Positions 17,717 to 27,041 are shown, counted from the first letter of the stretch. The stretch: 64,000 nucleotides of DNA from Rummeliibacillus sp044763875 (GCF_044763875.1 NZ_JBIWGZ010000002.1:679657-743656), one strand, 5' to 3'. Notes: generated by a model from the sequence alone, not told the origin. Program-made: numbers and translations.

Positions 17717-17796
17717 AATACAGAAAACGTGCCCTTTCATTGGAGCAATTTAAAATACCTTTGAAAACAGGCTTATTATAAAACTACTGTCATCTG

Positions 17797-17823
17797 AACT
17801 GCACCTCAATTGGAGGTGCAGTT
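17797..17823 (+). terminator. Terminator of the HsmA-like gene
   Basis: AACTGCACCTC (17797-17807) pairs perfectly with GAGGTGCAGTT (17813-17823), followed by T residues. Confidence 0.85.
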
Positions 17824-17931
17824 TTGCATTACAAGAACAAAAATATTTTTCGATTAATTTGTAAATGGATACTCATATGAAGGGTTAACAGAAGCTTTAA
17901 ATAACATTAGATAGTTTAATTGCAAATATCA

Positions 17932-17969
17932 AAACACCACCTATTTAATTTACTAATTAGGTGGTGTTT
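17932..17969. terminator. Second hairpin terminator
   Basis: AAACACCACCTA pairs with TAGGTGGTGTTT across a 14-base AT loop; T-rich on the right side. No gene was recognised between it and the preceding terminator. Confidence 0.7.
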
Positions 17970-18026
17970 ATTTATTTAATTAATTAACACTTGAGTCATT
18001 TCAAAAGTGCTTTTCACTATTCGGAT

Positions 18027-18345
18027 TTGGATGTTCCGCTACAGACGGCGCTTTCCACGGGCTTGGCTTCAATCTCCTCGGGCCAACACGATGTTGGTCA
18101 CGAAGCCGTTGCCACAGGACGTGGCGTTCTTAGGCTTTGTTCCTTAAAATCGTTCCTGCGGGGCTTTCAGCTCAAGCTTTTCCCGTAGGACTCTGAATGA
18201 ACATCACTGAATTTACCTCGCACGAAGGAAATGCGAATGCATTTTCGAGGACTCGCCGTCTTTCGCTCCACAATGAACAAAAATTAGATATTATTAAATG
18301 TTCGTATATTTAATATAAACTTTGAATTATGAATTTGATTCAGAT
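18027..18345. repeat. Long mosaic repeat, copy B, with two internal insertions
   Basis: Matches copy A at both ends and in the flank (AATGAACAAAAATT, AAATGTTCGTATATTT), but is interrupted twice. Insertion 1 (about 18080-18149) carries small hairpins CCAACA-CGA-TGTTGG and GCCAC-AGGAC-GTGGC. Insertion 2 (about 18190-18252) holds an AT-richer segment. Copy A lacks both, so copy B looks like an element with elements nested in it. Confidence 0.8.
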
Positions 18346-18464
18346 AAGTACTAGCAAGTACTTTTAATCTTCTACACATATCCTTTTGAAAATGTGATTT
18401 GATATGAAGGCCACATACTAACAAATTGAGTGTACCTATTACTGCCTTGTTCGTTGTTTTTCCA

Positions 18465-18698
18465 CTACCCACCACTAATCGGTGGAATAAAAGCCACTGT
18501 ATCACCTGAGGTTACAATGGTTTCATCGGTCGCAAATTCCTCGTTCACGGCAGTTATTGTTTGCTGTAAAGATGTTAAAGTATACTGCTCCTCTAACCAC
18601 TCTTTTACTTGTTGCACCGTTACTTCTGAGGCATCCATCATCAATTGCGACTGACCGATTTCCTCCTGTAATTGTGCGAAAAGTAGGATGTTAATCAT
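18465..18698 (-). CDS. moaD: Molybdopterin synthase small subunit MoaD
   Basis: 77 residues of ubiquitin-like fold ending in the obligatory Gly-Gly (PPISGG), which is adenylated and thiocarboxylated to donate sulfur. Overlaps the moaE stop by 8 bases, so the two subunits are translationally coupled. Last gene of the moeB-moeA-mobB-moaE-moaD operon. Confidence 0.95.
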   Translation of the reverse strand: MINILLFAQLQEEIGQSQLMMDASEVTVQQVKEWLEEQYTLTSLQQTITAVNEEFATDETIVTSGDTVAFIPPISGG

Positions 18699-19170
18699 GC
18701 TTTTCCCCTCCCTCCACTACAGGTTTTCCTGACGGATAAGGTACATTTTCGAGCTGATCGCCAATCCACGCTGGGCCATCTTCCCAAAATTCCTTCTTCC
18801 AAATTGGCACAATTTGTTTAATGCGATCAATGGCGTATTCATTTGCCTCATAGGCTATTTTACGATGTGGAGAGGAAACAGCGATAACAACCGCAATATC
18901 TGAAATTTCCAATCGCCCTGTACGATGCGTAATAGCAAGATGCGCTTCCGGCCATTTTTCTTTTATTTCCTTTTCAATTTGCTGAAACATTTTAATCGCC
19001 ATCGATGGATACGCTTGATACTCTAAATGCAACGTTTTTTTGCCCTTTGTCAATTCTCGAACCGTTCCAATAAAAACAGTGATAGCCCCTGCATTACGAC
19101 TCTCTACTTTTTTCGTAACTTCCTCTACACGAATAGGCTGATCTGTGATAACAAATAATTTTTCTTCCAT
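18691..19170 (-). CDS. moaE: Molybdopterin synthase catalytic subunit MoaE
   Basis: 159 residues. Typical MoaE features are GAITVFIGTVRELTKGK, HLEYQAYPSMA, HRTGRLEI, VAVSSPHRKIAYEA and the C-terminal PIWKKEFWEDGPAWIG with the catalytic Lys region. With MoaD it inserts two sulfurs into precursor Z (cPMP) to form molybdopterin. It starts one base after mobB ends. Confidence 0.95.
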   Translation of the reverse strand: MEEKLFVITDQPIRVEEVTKKVESRNAGAITVFIGTVRELTKGKKTLHLEYQAYPSMAIKMFQQIEKEIKEKWPEAHLAITHRTGRLEISDIAVVIAVSSPHRKIAYEANEYAIDRIKQIVPIWKKEFWEDGPAWIGDQLENVPYPSGKPVVEGGEKHD

Positions 19171-19171
19171 T

Positions 19172-19687
19172 TTAGTTCCTCACTTTTTTTAGTAAAAGTT
19201 CCATATAAAGAGCTTCTTCCCTTATTGGAAATGTAGGGCATGTAAAAGTGGAAAGATCTACATCTTGCCAATAAAGTACGTAAATGATATTCGTCAATTT
19301 CTGTAAAGAGGTGACATCCTCCTGATCACGAATTAAAACGACCTTTGGATAATCTGCCTTTTTGTACCCCTCTACTAAAATCATATCGGGGTGAAATAGT
19401 TGATATAATTCAACGAGCTCCTCAAGCTGCCAGGAAGCCTGCTGAATGTTCAAACATAATGTACCGGCTCCTTCAACACCAGCAATCACTGCACCTGCTC
19501 TTTCATGACGCTGGCTGTCTTTTCTATATACAGTTTCGGGTGCTCCACCATGGCCATGATGCTTAATTGTTGCAACACGTGACCCTTCCTCTGAAGCCTT
19601 AGCAATTAACTTCTCCATTAATGTCGTTTTGCCGCTATTTTGATAGCCGACTATCTGTAAGACGGCACAATGTTGTCCCATGGCCAT
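19172..19687 (-). CDS. mobB: Molybdopterin-guanine dinucleotide biosynthesis adapter MobB
   Basis: 171 residues, P-loop GYQNSGKTT near the N-terminus, KHHGHGG, and DMILVEGYKKADYPKVVLI typical of MobB. A GTP-binding accessory that assists MobA. The start overlaps the end of moeA by 37 bases; an alternative Met codon lies at 19681. Confidence 0.92.
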   Translation of the reverse strand: MAMGQHCAVLQIVGYQNSGKTTLMEKLIAKASEEGSRVATIKHHGHGGAPETVYRKDSQRHERAGAVIAGVEGAGTLCLNIQQASWQLEELVELYQLFHPDMILVEGYKKADYPKVVLIRDQEDVTSLQKLTNIIYVLYWQDVDLSTFTCPTFPIREEALYMELLLKKVRN

Positions 19688-20946
19688 TCACTTCCTTGAT
19701 CACCTTCTAGTAATAAAACGTCCACGCGCATCCCCTTTTCATAACCGCGCGTACCACCAGGAAGTACTATGAAAGCTTGAGCCTCCGCTAATGAGGAGAC
19801 AGCATTCGATTTATTAAAACCTGAAGGTACTGTCATAAGCTGCCCATTTTCAAAGAAAATGCGAGCACGAATAAAGCGTGTAAATGGATTAGCCTTTTTG
19901 AAATCTTCGCCTAAAATGGCCTGCTCTCTATGCAAATGTGGTGCTTGATTTGAATAGGCGGTCCGCACAATCGGACGAACAAATAGCTCAAAGCCTACAT
20001 AGCAGGCAGAAGGGTTTCCTGAAAGTCCGAACAAAAGCTGTCCGTCTCGCTGTGCAACCGTTGTGACACTACCAGGACGCATCGCTACTTTATTAAATAA
20101 CACCTCTGCACCAAGCGCCTGATAAATTGCAGGCAAGTAATCATAATCACCTACGGAAACGCCACCTGTTGTAATGAGTATATCCACCTCTGATAAAGCG
20201 GATTTCACAGCGTCAATACAAATGTCTAGATTATCGCTGAATATACCATAATAGCGTGCCTCTGCTCCTACACGTTCAATTTGCGCCATAATCATATAGG
20301 CATTACTATTACGAATTTTACCAGGCTGAAGCGGCTCATCTGTTTCTAATAATTCACTACCCGTTGCAATCACACCAATGACCGGTTTACGCGTTACCGG
20401 CACTTCATGATAACCAAAAGTAGCTAATAATGCGGTGACACCAGGATTAATATAAGTTCCCTTTTGAACAAGTATCTCTCCCTTTTTCATATCCTCCCCT
20501 TGATACGAAATATTGTCGCCCTCTTGATAAGCACGTTTAATTTCCATATAGGATTTGCCCTCTTTTACATAAGAGCGTGTCAATTCTAGCATGACAACTG
20601 CATTACAGCCTGCTGGAATTTGAGCACCAGTCATAATACGAACAGCCTGTCCCTCTTCCACATGCTCTGGAAAGACAAAGCCTGCTCCAATTTCTCCAAC
20701 GACTTTAAGAGAAACAGGGTTCTCCGCGGAAGCTGATGCGCTATCCTCTGCACGAATGGCAAAACCGTCATAGGGAGAGCGATTAAAAGCCGGTACATCT
20801 TGATTCGCTTTTAAATCTTCTGCTAAAAAGCGACCATATGCCTTAGGCAATGGCACCATTTCCCTTTTTCCTGTAAAAGCAAATTGCATCACGCGACGAA
20901 CAGCCTCTCCGACTGCAATAGGGGTTCTCTTTTCTAACATTTTCAT
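19651..20946 (-). CDS. moeA: Molybdopterin molybdenumtransferase MoeA
   Basis: 431 residues. Motifs: RSPYDGFAIR, GAQIPAGCNAVVMLE, GVIATGSELLE, the MoCF signature TTGGVSVGDYDY, and the SGNPSACYVGFE active-site loop. It inserts molybdate into adenylated molybdopterin. C-terminal domain IV is present (TVPSGFNKSNAVSSLAEA). Confidence 0.95.
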   Translation of the reverse strand: MKMLEKRTPIAVGEAVRRVMQFAFTGKREMVPLPKAYGRFLAEDLKANQDVPAFNRSPYDGFAIRAEDSASASAENPVSLKVVGEIGAGFVFPEHVEEGQAVRIMTGAQIPAGCNAVVMLELTRSYVKEGKSYMEIKRAYQEGDNISYQGEDMKKGEILVQKGTYINPGVTALLATFGYHEVPVTRKPVIGVIATGSELLETDEPLQPGKIRNSNAYMIMAQIERVGAEARYYGIFSDNLDICIDAVKSALSEVDILITTGGVSVGDYDYLPAIYQALGAEVLFNKVAMRPGSVTTVAQRDGQLLFGLSGNPSACYVGFELFVRPIVRTAYSNQAPHLHREQAILGEDFKKANPFTRFIRARIFFENGQLMTVPSGFNKSNAVSSLAEAQAFIVLPGGTRGYEKGMRVDVLLLEGDQGSEWPWDNIVPSYR

Positions 20947-20953
20947 ACGCTCC

Positions 20954-21970
20954 TTATCCTAATAAACGATAATATAAATTTTTCGCCTGCTGCACATCAT
21001 TTGTACCATGCACAAGCACGCGACCATCTTGGAAAATAACGAGTCGATAATCCTTTAATTGACATGATAATAGATATGGATTTTGCTGAACAGCACCATG
21101 CTTTTGAAGTTGTTGAGCTAGGTAATCTAAATTAAAATTATCTGATCGCACTGGTCGAATCTGTACTGCATTTCGCCCGCATAATACATCTACCTTCGTT
21201 TGATTCTCAAAGGCTAAATAAGGGTAAATTGCCTGTTCACCGCATGACGGACAGTCCTTTTTTTTCGCCTTTTGTACACGCATATCATAATACTGATTTT
21301 GCCATACATCAAAGGTGCGATACCTATCACATACTGCCTGCCAATCTTCCACTAAAATTTTCAATGCCTCTGCTACTTGATAAGCTGCTACCATTTGCAC
21401 AGCTGGGCTAATGATGCCTGCTGTATCGCAGGTTATCGTCATATTTGGCACCGCCTGCAATAAGCAGTGTAAGCATGGCGTCTTTCCAGGAATAATCGTA
21501 TAGGTCGTACCATAGCTGCCTACGCATGAACCATAAATCCATGGAATACGATATTTTTGTGCTAAATCATTCATGACAAAACGAATATCAAAGTTATCAG
21601 TGCCATCCAAAATAACATCGACATCATGCACGATGCTTTCTAATGAATCGACCATGGCATCCATGACTAATCCTTTAATCTGTACGTTCGAATTAATACG
21701 TGCGAGCCTTTCCTGTGCTGCAATGGCTTTGGGTATTTTTTGCTCTGCTTCCTTTTCACTGTACAGCTGCTGGCGCTGTAAATTACTCCACTCCACATAA
21801 TCTCGATCCACAATTGTCACTTTACCAACACCAGCACGTACAATAGCCTCTGCACTTGCACTACCTAATGCGCCTGCTCCTATAATTAGTACATGCTTTT
21901 GTTGCAATAGCGCCTGTCCTTTTTCCCCAATCGGCTGAAACAGTTGCTGTCTAGAATATCGATCATTCAT
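20954..21970 (-). CDS. moeB: MoeB/ThiF-family adenylyltransferase
   Basis: 338 residues. N-terminal E1-like Rossmann nucleotide site GAGALGSASAEAIVRAG with the arginine finger NLQRQQLY; DGTDNFDIRF. Zinc cysteines occur as CLHC and CPSC pairs. The last 100 residues form an extra domain not needed for adenylation. Family members adenylate the MoaD or ThiS C-terminal glycine. Placement as first gene of the moa/moe operon argues for MoaD as partner; a thiamine role cannot be excluded. Confidence 0.88.
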   Translation of the reverse strand: MNDRYSRQQLFQPIGEKGQALLQQKHVLIIGAGALGSASAEAIVRAGVGKVTIVDRDYVEWSNLQRQQLYSEKEAEQKIPKAIAAQERLARINSNVQIKGLVMDAMVDSLESIVHDVDVILDGTDNFDIRFVMNDLAQKYRIPWIYGSCVGSYGTTYTIIPGKTPCLHCLLQAVPNMTITCDTAGIISPAVQMVAAYQVAEALKILVEDWQAVCDRYRTFDVWQNQYYDMRVQKAKKKDCPSCGEQAIYPYLAFENQTKVDVLCGRNAVQIRPVRSDNFNLDYLAQQLQKHGAVQQNPYLLSCQLKDYRLVIFQDGRVLVHGTNDVQQAKNLYYRLLG

Positions 21971-22064
21971 TCAAAACGCTGCCTTTCTATTACTGAATTT
22001 TATTTGACCTTTCGATTTATATCGTTATAATTAATCATTGATTCTATGATCAGGAGGGTTTATA

Positions 22065-22556
22065 ATGCATCCAACTCATAAAGATCTCACCATACATGCC
22101 GCCATTTTAACTGTTAGTGATACGCGTACAGTAGAGACTGACAAGGGTGGTCAACAAATCAAAGCATTACTAGAAGACGCGGGTTTTCATACTGTTCAAT
22201 ACCGCATCGTAAAAGATGACGCTGCTACAATTTCACAACAAGTGCGTGCTTGGTGTGAGGATACTCACATCAACGCCATCATTGTAACAGGTGGTACCGG
22301 CTTTACGTCACGAGATGTCACATACGAAGCACTAACGCCTCTTTTCGAAAAAGAAATGCATGGATTTGGCGAACTATTTCGCTCATTAAGCTATGAGGAA
22401 ATTGGTCCACGAACCATGTTTAGTCGCGCCGTTGCAGGTTGCTTACAGCAAACAGCCATTTATGCATTACCTGGCTCAACAAATGCCGTTAAGCTTGGCA
22501 TGAGTCAACTCATCATTCCTACAGTGCAGCATTTTATTGGCGAGTTGTATCGATGA
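22065..22556 (+). CDS. moaB: Molybdopterin adenylyltransferase-like MoaB
   Basis: 163 residues; ATG after AGGAGG. MoaB/Mog hallmarks: AAILTVSDTRT, VTGGTGFTSRDVT and ALPGSTNAVKLGM. Divergent from moeB and first of the moaB-mobA-moaC operon. It adenylates molybdopterin before metal insertion. Confidence 0.93.
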   Translation: MHPTHKDLTIHAAILTVSDTRTVETDKGGQQIKALLEDAGFHTVQYRIVKDDAATISQQVRAWCEDTHINAIIVTGGTGFTSRDVTYEALTPLFEKEMHGFGELFRSLSYEEIGPRTMFSRAVAGCLQQTAIYALPGSTNAVKLGMSQLIIPTVQHFIGELYR

Positions 22557-23158
22557 TGACGATTGCAGGTGTCGTATTAGCAGGTGGTCAATCCTCACGA
22601 TATGGAAAACCCAAAATGTTTGAAATGTTCAATGGACAATTTTTATATCAATATAGCTTACAAGCACTTAAAAAGAATGCACTGAAGCCTCTTATTATCT
22701 CAACAAATGCATCGTTATCTCCACAATTTGAAGAAAAGGACGTTCGCTTGAATATCGAGGAAATGTCACATCAAGGACCGCTTTTTGCTTTAAATAATCT
22801 TTTATCCAAAACTCCAGATGTAGATTGGTTTTTCTTACTTGCAAGTGATATGCCCTATATAACGGACTCATTTGTCAACAAGATGCTTTCCTTTGTTGAC
22901 GATACTTATGATGCTATCGTGCCAAAGCAATCGGACAAAATACAGCCGCTTGCTGCTCTTTATCATCGTCGCGCTTTACACAAAACAGAAACATTATTGC
23001 AGCAAAATAAAAGAAGCATGAAATCGCTACTCGATCAACTGACCGTTTACTATGTGCCTGTTTCAGATGAAGAGCAAGCATTGATCAATATTAACGCCAT
23101 AACTGATTGGCCTGAATTACCCAATACCGTATACAATAAAGGAGATTATCATGACTGA
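22553..23158 (+). CDS. mobA: Molybdenum cofactor guanylyltransferase MobA
   Basis: 201 residues, overlapping moaB by four bases. Nucleotidyltransferase signature LAGGQSSRYGKPKMFE and LASDMPYI. It transfers GMP to Mo-molybdopterin to give the bis-MGD cofactor needed by formate dehydrogenase. Confidence 0.93.
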   Translation: MMTIAGVVLAGGQSSRYGKPKMFEMFNGQFLYQYSLQALKKNALKPLIISTNASLSPQFEEKDVRLNIEEMSHQGPLFALNNLLSKTPDVDWFFLLASDMPYITDSFVNKMLSFVDDTYDAIVPKQSDKIQPLAALYHRRALHKTETLLQQNKRSMKSLLDQLTVYYVPVSDEEQALININAITDWPELPNTVYNKGDYHD

Positions 23159-23639
23159 ATTTACCCATTGGAATGAAGAAGGTCGTCCTAAAATGGTCGA
23201 TATTTCCGAAAAAAACGATTCGAAACGAACAGCTATTGCACGAAGCACAGTTTTATTATCAACTGAATTATACGAAGCGATTCAACAAGGCAATATCAAA
23301 AAGGGAGATCCAACTCAAGTTGCACAAATCGCAGGTATTATGGGTGCAAAGAAAACATCTGAACTTATTCCGATGTGTCATCCTATTATGCTACAGGGTA
23401 CGGATTTTACATTTAACTATGAAAAAACAGATACAGGCTATGCACTGCATATTGAAGTACTCGTAAAATGCAAAGGTAATACAGGCGTTGAAATGGAGGC
23501 ATTAACAGCCGTGTCCATTGCAGCTTTAACCTTTTATGATATGTGCAAAGCTGTCGATAAATCGATGGTTATTCAAGATACTTATCTTGTGCAAAAAACA
23601 GGCGGTAAAAGCGGCCACTTTTTACATGAACGTGCATAA
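23151..23639 (+). CDS. moaC: Cyclic pyranopterin monophosphate synthase MoaC
   Basis: 162 residues. Motifs: PMCHPIMLQG, TGVEMEALTAVSIAALTFYDMCKA and KTGGKSGH. It completes conversion of the MoaA product to cPMP. Overlaps mobA by eight bases; followed by a strong terminator. Confidence 0.96.
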   Translation: MTEFTHWNEEGRPKMVDISEKNDSKRTAIARSTVLLSTELYEAIQQGNIKKGDPTQVAQIAGIMGAKKTSELIPMCHPIMLQGTDFTFNYEKTDTGYALHIEVLVKCKGNTGVEMEALTAVSIAALTFYDMCKAVDKSMVIQDTYLVQKTGGKSGHFLHERA

Positions 23640-23661
23640 AAACCGGCATATGCCGGTTTTT
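23638..23661 (+). terminator. Terminator after moaC
   Basis: Perfect palindrome centred on CATATG (AACCGGC...GCCGGTT), flanked by A and T tracts; probably also serves the opposing focA-like gene. Confidence 0.9.
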
Positions 23662-23668
23662 TTTTGTG

Positions 23669-24451
23669 CTATTTAGTTGCACTGTATTCTTTTTGATAAG
23701 AAATAAAATAAATCAAGCCAACGAAAACGGCGCCACCAACGACATTTCCTAAAAAGGCTGGAATAACATTACTTATAAAGGCTGTCCATGTTACTTGTCC
23801 TGCAAAAATAGCAGCTGGAATGACAAACATATTTGCGACAACGTGTTGGAAGCCAATCGCAACGAATGCTGTAACAGGGAACCAAATACCTGCAATTTTA
23901 CCAACAAAATCATTTGCGCCATAAGCCAACCAAACAGCTAAACATACAAGCCAGTTACAGCCAATACCAGAAATAAACGTTTGTAAGAACGAATCTGCTG
24001 TTTTTGCTTTCGCAATTGCTACTGTTTTATCTAAAAACGGACCTGTTTCTGTTAGACCAACGACATGTCCAAAGAAGAATGCTACAAATAAAGCGCCAAG
24101 TAAATTGGCAAGTGTTACCCAAAACCAGTTACGGACTAATGCTGGAATTGAAATTTTCTTTGCATAAAAGGCCATTGCTACAGACATCATATTCCCCGTA
24201 ATCAACTCAGCACCTGCTAATAATACTAAAATAAGTCCTAATGGGAATACCGCTGCTCCGATAAAGCCAGCGAAGCTGCCCCATTCTGCCGGCATATTGC
24301 CACTTACACGAATATCAAGTAAAAAACCGAAGGCAATGAAGGCTCCTCCTAAAAATCCTAATACTAACATTTTAAAAATTGAATAACTTGCTTTACCTAC
24401 ACCTGCATTAATGGCGATTTCTGTAATTTGCTCTGGTTTGTTAAAAGCCAT
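23669..24451 (-). CDS. Formate/nitrite transporter family channel
   Basis: 260 residues with six hydrophobic helices. FNT motifs include GFLGGAFIAFGFLLDI, AGAELITGNMM, a NWLVCLAVW pore segment, and the His-containing IGFQHVVANMFVIPAA. The family moves formate or nitrite as a pentameric channel. Located inside the formate dehydrogenase/Moco island, formate is the likely substrate (compare yrhG of B. subtilis). Confidence 0.92.
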   Translation of the reverse strand: MAFNKPEQITEIAINAGVGKASYSIFKMLVLGFLGGAFIAFGFLLDIRVSGNMPAEWGSFAGFIGAAVFPLGLILVLLAGAELITGNMMSVAMAFYAKKISIPALVRNWFWVTLANLLGALFVAFFFGHVVGLTETGPFLDKTVAIAKAKTADSFLQTFISGIGCNWLVCLAVWLAYGANDFVGKIAGIWFPVTAFVAIGFQHVVANMFVIPAAIFAGQVTWTAFISNVIPAFLGNVVGGAVFVGLIYFISYQKEYSATK

Positions 24452-24488
24452 TTTACTAATCCCTCTTGTCTATTCTATTTTGTTGTGA

Positions 24489-25499
24489 TCATCCACCAAT
24501 ATGAGACATTTCAACTTTTCTCTGCTGGTGAGATGTATGTTCTGTTCGCTCATCAGAATAGCGATCTGCCCGATGCTGCCACACATCCGCAATGCATTTT
24601 GCAATGATATCATCACTTTGTCCGGAGCGTAAAAGCTCACGTAAATCCGTACCATCTGTAGCAAATAAGCATGTGTAAAGCTTGCCCTCTGCTGAAATAC
24701 GGGCTCGTGTACAAGTGGCACAAAATGAATCCGTCACGGAAGAAATAATACCTATTTCTTGTTCACTATCTTTGTAACGATAACGAGTCGCGACTTCCCC
24801 TTTATAATTTGCGATTACTGGCTCAATCGGTGAAAGCTGCTTCACTGCTTGAAGAATTTCTTTTTTCGATACAACATCATCTAGGCGCCAGCCATTGGAG
24901 TTTCCGACATCCATATACTCAATAAAACGTAAAATATGTTTTTTTTCTTTGAAAAACTGAGCCATTGGCATAATGTCCTGATCATTTTGACCCTTTTGCA
25001 CAACCATATTAATCTTGACCTGTATGCCTACTTGCGCTGCCTTTTCAATACCCTCCAGGACTTGTTTCACTTTCCCGCGGCGACCATTCATCGATAAAAA
25101 ACGTTGTTCATTGAGTGAATCCAAGCTAACAGATACACGAGATAATCCAGCTTTCGCCAAATCTTCCGCATACCTTTTCAGCAAGGAACCATTAGTTGTC
25201 ATAGCGATATCCTCTACGCCCGGTACTTGATGAAGTCGCTCAATTAGCTGCGCAATATTTTTTCGCAGTAAAGGCTCACCGCCTGTAATGCGGATTTTCT
25301 TCACGCCAAAAGAAACAGAGATTTTTACAAGCCGCTCAATTTCATCAAACGATAAAATTTGCTGAGATGGTAAAAAGGCATAATCTGGTCCGAAAATCTC
25401 CTCTGGCATGCAATAGCGACAACGAAAATTGCAGCGATCTGTCACGGATATTCGTAAATCTCTCAAAGGTCGCTCAAACTGATCATGTATCGAATTCAT
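24489..25499 (-). CDS. moaA: GTP 3',8-cyclase MoaA (radical SAM)
   Basis: 336 residues from the ATG at 25499 (AAGGAG eight bases upstream; the frame is open further upstream without a site). Radical-SAM motif CNFRCRYCMP, GGEPLLRK, the C-terminal 4Fe-4S ligands in CATCTRARISAEGKLYTC, and the essential C-terminal Gly-Gly (HIGG). First step of Moco synthesis from GTP. Confidence 0.95.
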   Translation of the reverse strand: MNSIHDQFERPLRDLRISVTDRCNFRCRYCMPEEIFGPDYAFLPSQQILSFDEIERLVKISVSFGVKKIRITGGEPLLRKNIAQLIERLHQVPGVEDIAMTTNGSLLKRYAEDLAKAGLSRVSVSLDSLNEQRFLSMNGRRGKVKQVLEGIEKAAQVGIQVKINMVVQKGQNDQDIMPMAQFFKEKKHILRFIEYMDVGNSNGWRLDDVVSKKEILQAVKQLSPIEPVIANYKGEVATRYRYKDSEQEIGIISSVTDSFCATCTRARISAEGKLYTCLFATDGTDLRELLRSGQSDDIIAKCIADVWQHRADRYSDERTEHTSHQQRKVEMSHIGG

Positions 25500-25530
25500 T
25501 GTTTCATCTCCTTGTTCGGATAAAGCCAAT

Positions 25531-26325
25531 TTATCCATCGAAAAGAATTCGTTCTGCATGTGTATAAACATTTAACGAATTTTGACGTATAAATCCAACA
25601 GTTGTTATCCCTAATTGATCCGCTAGTTGTAAAGCTAATTCTGTTGGAGCTGACTTAGAAAGAATAATTTCACATCCAATTTTAGACACCTTGAGTAAAA
25701 TTTCTGATGAAATACGACCACTAAATACAATGACCTTATCGTGAATTGAAATGTCGTGCTGTAAGCAATAGCCGTAAATTTTATCGAGCGCATTGTGGCG
25801 ACCAATATCCTTTCGACTCAGTACAACGTCACTTGCATCGCATAATGCTGCATTGTGAACACCGCCTGTTTTTTGAAAAGTCACCGCATTTTGCTGCATA
25901 TTTTGCATGAGATGAAAACAATCTTGCGGTGTCAGTTGAATGTGAATATCATCCATTTTTTTTGCAGCCAGTGCATCATTAGCAAACACAAAGCCCTGTC
26001 TACTCATACCACAACAGGATGTAATGTAGCGCTTATTCTGTAACTTCGTTGCAAATGGATTCACTTTTTTCGTTTGGACATGTACCACGCCCTCTTTTTC
26101 CTGGAACCAAATCTTTTCAATGTCATCAAAGTGTGTAATCACTTTTTCAGAGGCTAAATAGCCAACGACCATATCTTCCACATATTCAGGTGTACAAACC
26201 ATTGTTACAAATTCCTGCTGGTTAATCTTAACAGTCACTGCATATTCCGTTACGATGGTATCTTCAACTTTTTGCACTTGTCCATTTTCTACGCGAAGGA
26301 TTTCTCTCGTTATCTCAGTATCCAT
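25531..26325 (-). CDS. fdhD: Formate dehydrogenase sulfurtransferase FdhD
   Basis: 264 residues. FdhD-typical TSCCGMSRQG (sulfur-accepting cysteine loop), FQKTGGVHNAALCD, RKDIGRHNALDKIYG and FSGRISSEILLKVSK. It transfers sulfur from IscS to the Mo-bisMGD of formate dehydrogenase. Sits upstream of moaA in a probable DUF2294-fdhD-moaA transcript. Confidence 0.95.
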   Translation of the reverse strand: MDTEITREILRVENGQVQKVEDTIVTEYAVTVKINQQEFVTMVCTPEYVEDMVVGYLASEKVITHFDDIEKIWFQEKEGVVHVQTKKVNPFATKLQNKRYITSCCGMSRQGFVFANDALAAKKMDDIHIQLTPQDCFHLMQNMQQNAVTFQKTGGVHNAALCDASDVVLSRKDIGRHNALDKIYGYCLQHDISIHDKVIVFSGRISSEILLKVSKIGCEIILSKSAPTELALQLADQLGITTVGFIRQNSLNVYTHAERILFDG

Positions 26326-26333
26326 AGTTCCTC

Positions 26334-26684
26334 CTAGTGCTCCACAATATTTTGATCAAAAATAAAAACAGAAACGGCCATATCCTCTTCAATTTTGATA
26401 TCTGAAAACAGATGCAATAATTTGGCCCCCATCAATTCTTCCATGCCTTCAGGCGTTGCCTCCGAATACACTTCTTGAATCATTTTTGTGCGAGCAGCAT
26501 GTACCATTGCCACGCCTTCTGATGTACTAGCAATAAATTTTTCCGTTGGTGTTATATTTCCATATAGCGTAGATACAGCCATATTTTCTACAAAGATGGT
26601 ATGAATACGCTCAGGACCTTTGCCAAATAAATCTTTGCGAAGCTTTCGGATGATGTCATTAAATTCATTCACTTTTTTCGCCAT
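26334..26684 (-). CDS. DUF2294 family protein
   Basis: 116 residues from the Met codon at 26684, ten bases after GGAG; an ATG nine bases upstream touches the ribosome site. Family pattern: KLRKDLFGKGPERIHT, LTP-like ITPTEKFIAST, and a C-terminal VSVFIFDQ. DUF2294 genes commonly accompany formate dehydrogenase or Na+/H+ loci in Bacillales; function unknown. Ends nine bases before fdhD. Confidence 0.85.
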   Translation of the reverse strand: MAKKVNEFNDIIRKLRKDLFGKGPERIHTIFVENMAVSTLYGNITPTEKFIASTSEGVAMVHAARTKMIQEVYSEATPEGMEELMGAKLLHLFSDIKIEEDMAVSVFIFDQNIVEH

Positions 26685-26822
26685 AATCAGCATTCTCCTA
26701 TCGTAAAAAACTGTTTTTGTTTTCTTTTAAGCTATTTTCATCTCTACAGTTTGTTAATGATAAAGCAACTTTTAAAAAAATTAAAGTGTATTTTTTTGGA
26801 CTCTTCACCAAACATGTGCTTG

Positions 26823-26945
26823 ACCGTACATTCCGCTACGGGTGGACGCTTTCCTTCAATCTCCTCGTCACTACGTTCCTGCGGGGCTTTCAGCTCGTGC
26901 TGTTCCGCTGGAGTCGCCACCCTTCGCTCCATGTACTTTTTCTGT
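26823..26945. repeat. Long mosaic repeat, copy C (short form)
   Basis: Starts ATTCCGCTACGGGTGGACGC and ends GTCGCCACCCTTCGCTCC. It shares TTCAATCTCCTCGTCACT and GTTCCTGCGGGGCTTTCAGC with copies A and B. The two ends are complementary (GGGTGG/CCACCC), with compensatory change relative to copy A (ACGGCG/CGCCGT), which argues for selection on a folded form. Confidence 0.85.
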
Positions 26946-26974
26946 CAAGAACCGATTTCGGCGTTGAATCTTTC

Positions 26975-26989
26975 TGAGAATCATTATCA
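26975..26989. promoter_or_regulatory. Fur-box-like operator
   Basis: TGAGAATCATTATCA, 14 of 15 matches to the 7-1-7 Fur consensus TGATAATNATTATCA. It lies 24 bp upstream of the -35 of the probable fdhF promoter. Formate dehydrogenase carries several Fe-S clusters, so iron control is plausible. Confidence 0.65.
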
Positions 26990-27012
26990 ACAAAGAGACT
27001 TTATTATTCATA

Positions 27013-27041
27013 TTGTTATATTTTCTACAAGGGGCTATAAT
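27013..27041 (+). promoter_or_regulatory. Sigma-A promoter of the fdhF operon or of a leader RNA
   Basis: TTGTTA (27013-27018), 17-bp spacer, TATAAT (27036-27041). A transcript would begin near 27048 and run about 200 nt to the fdhF start. Confidence 0.75.

Noticed and set aside
17991..18188. 65-codon frame across the mosaic repeat
   Set aside because: Lies within repeat copy B; no ribosome site, not conserved in copies A and C.
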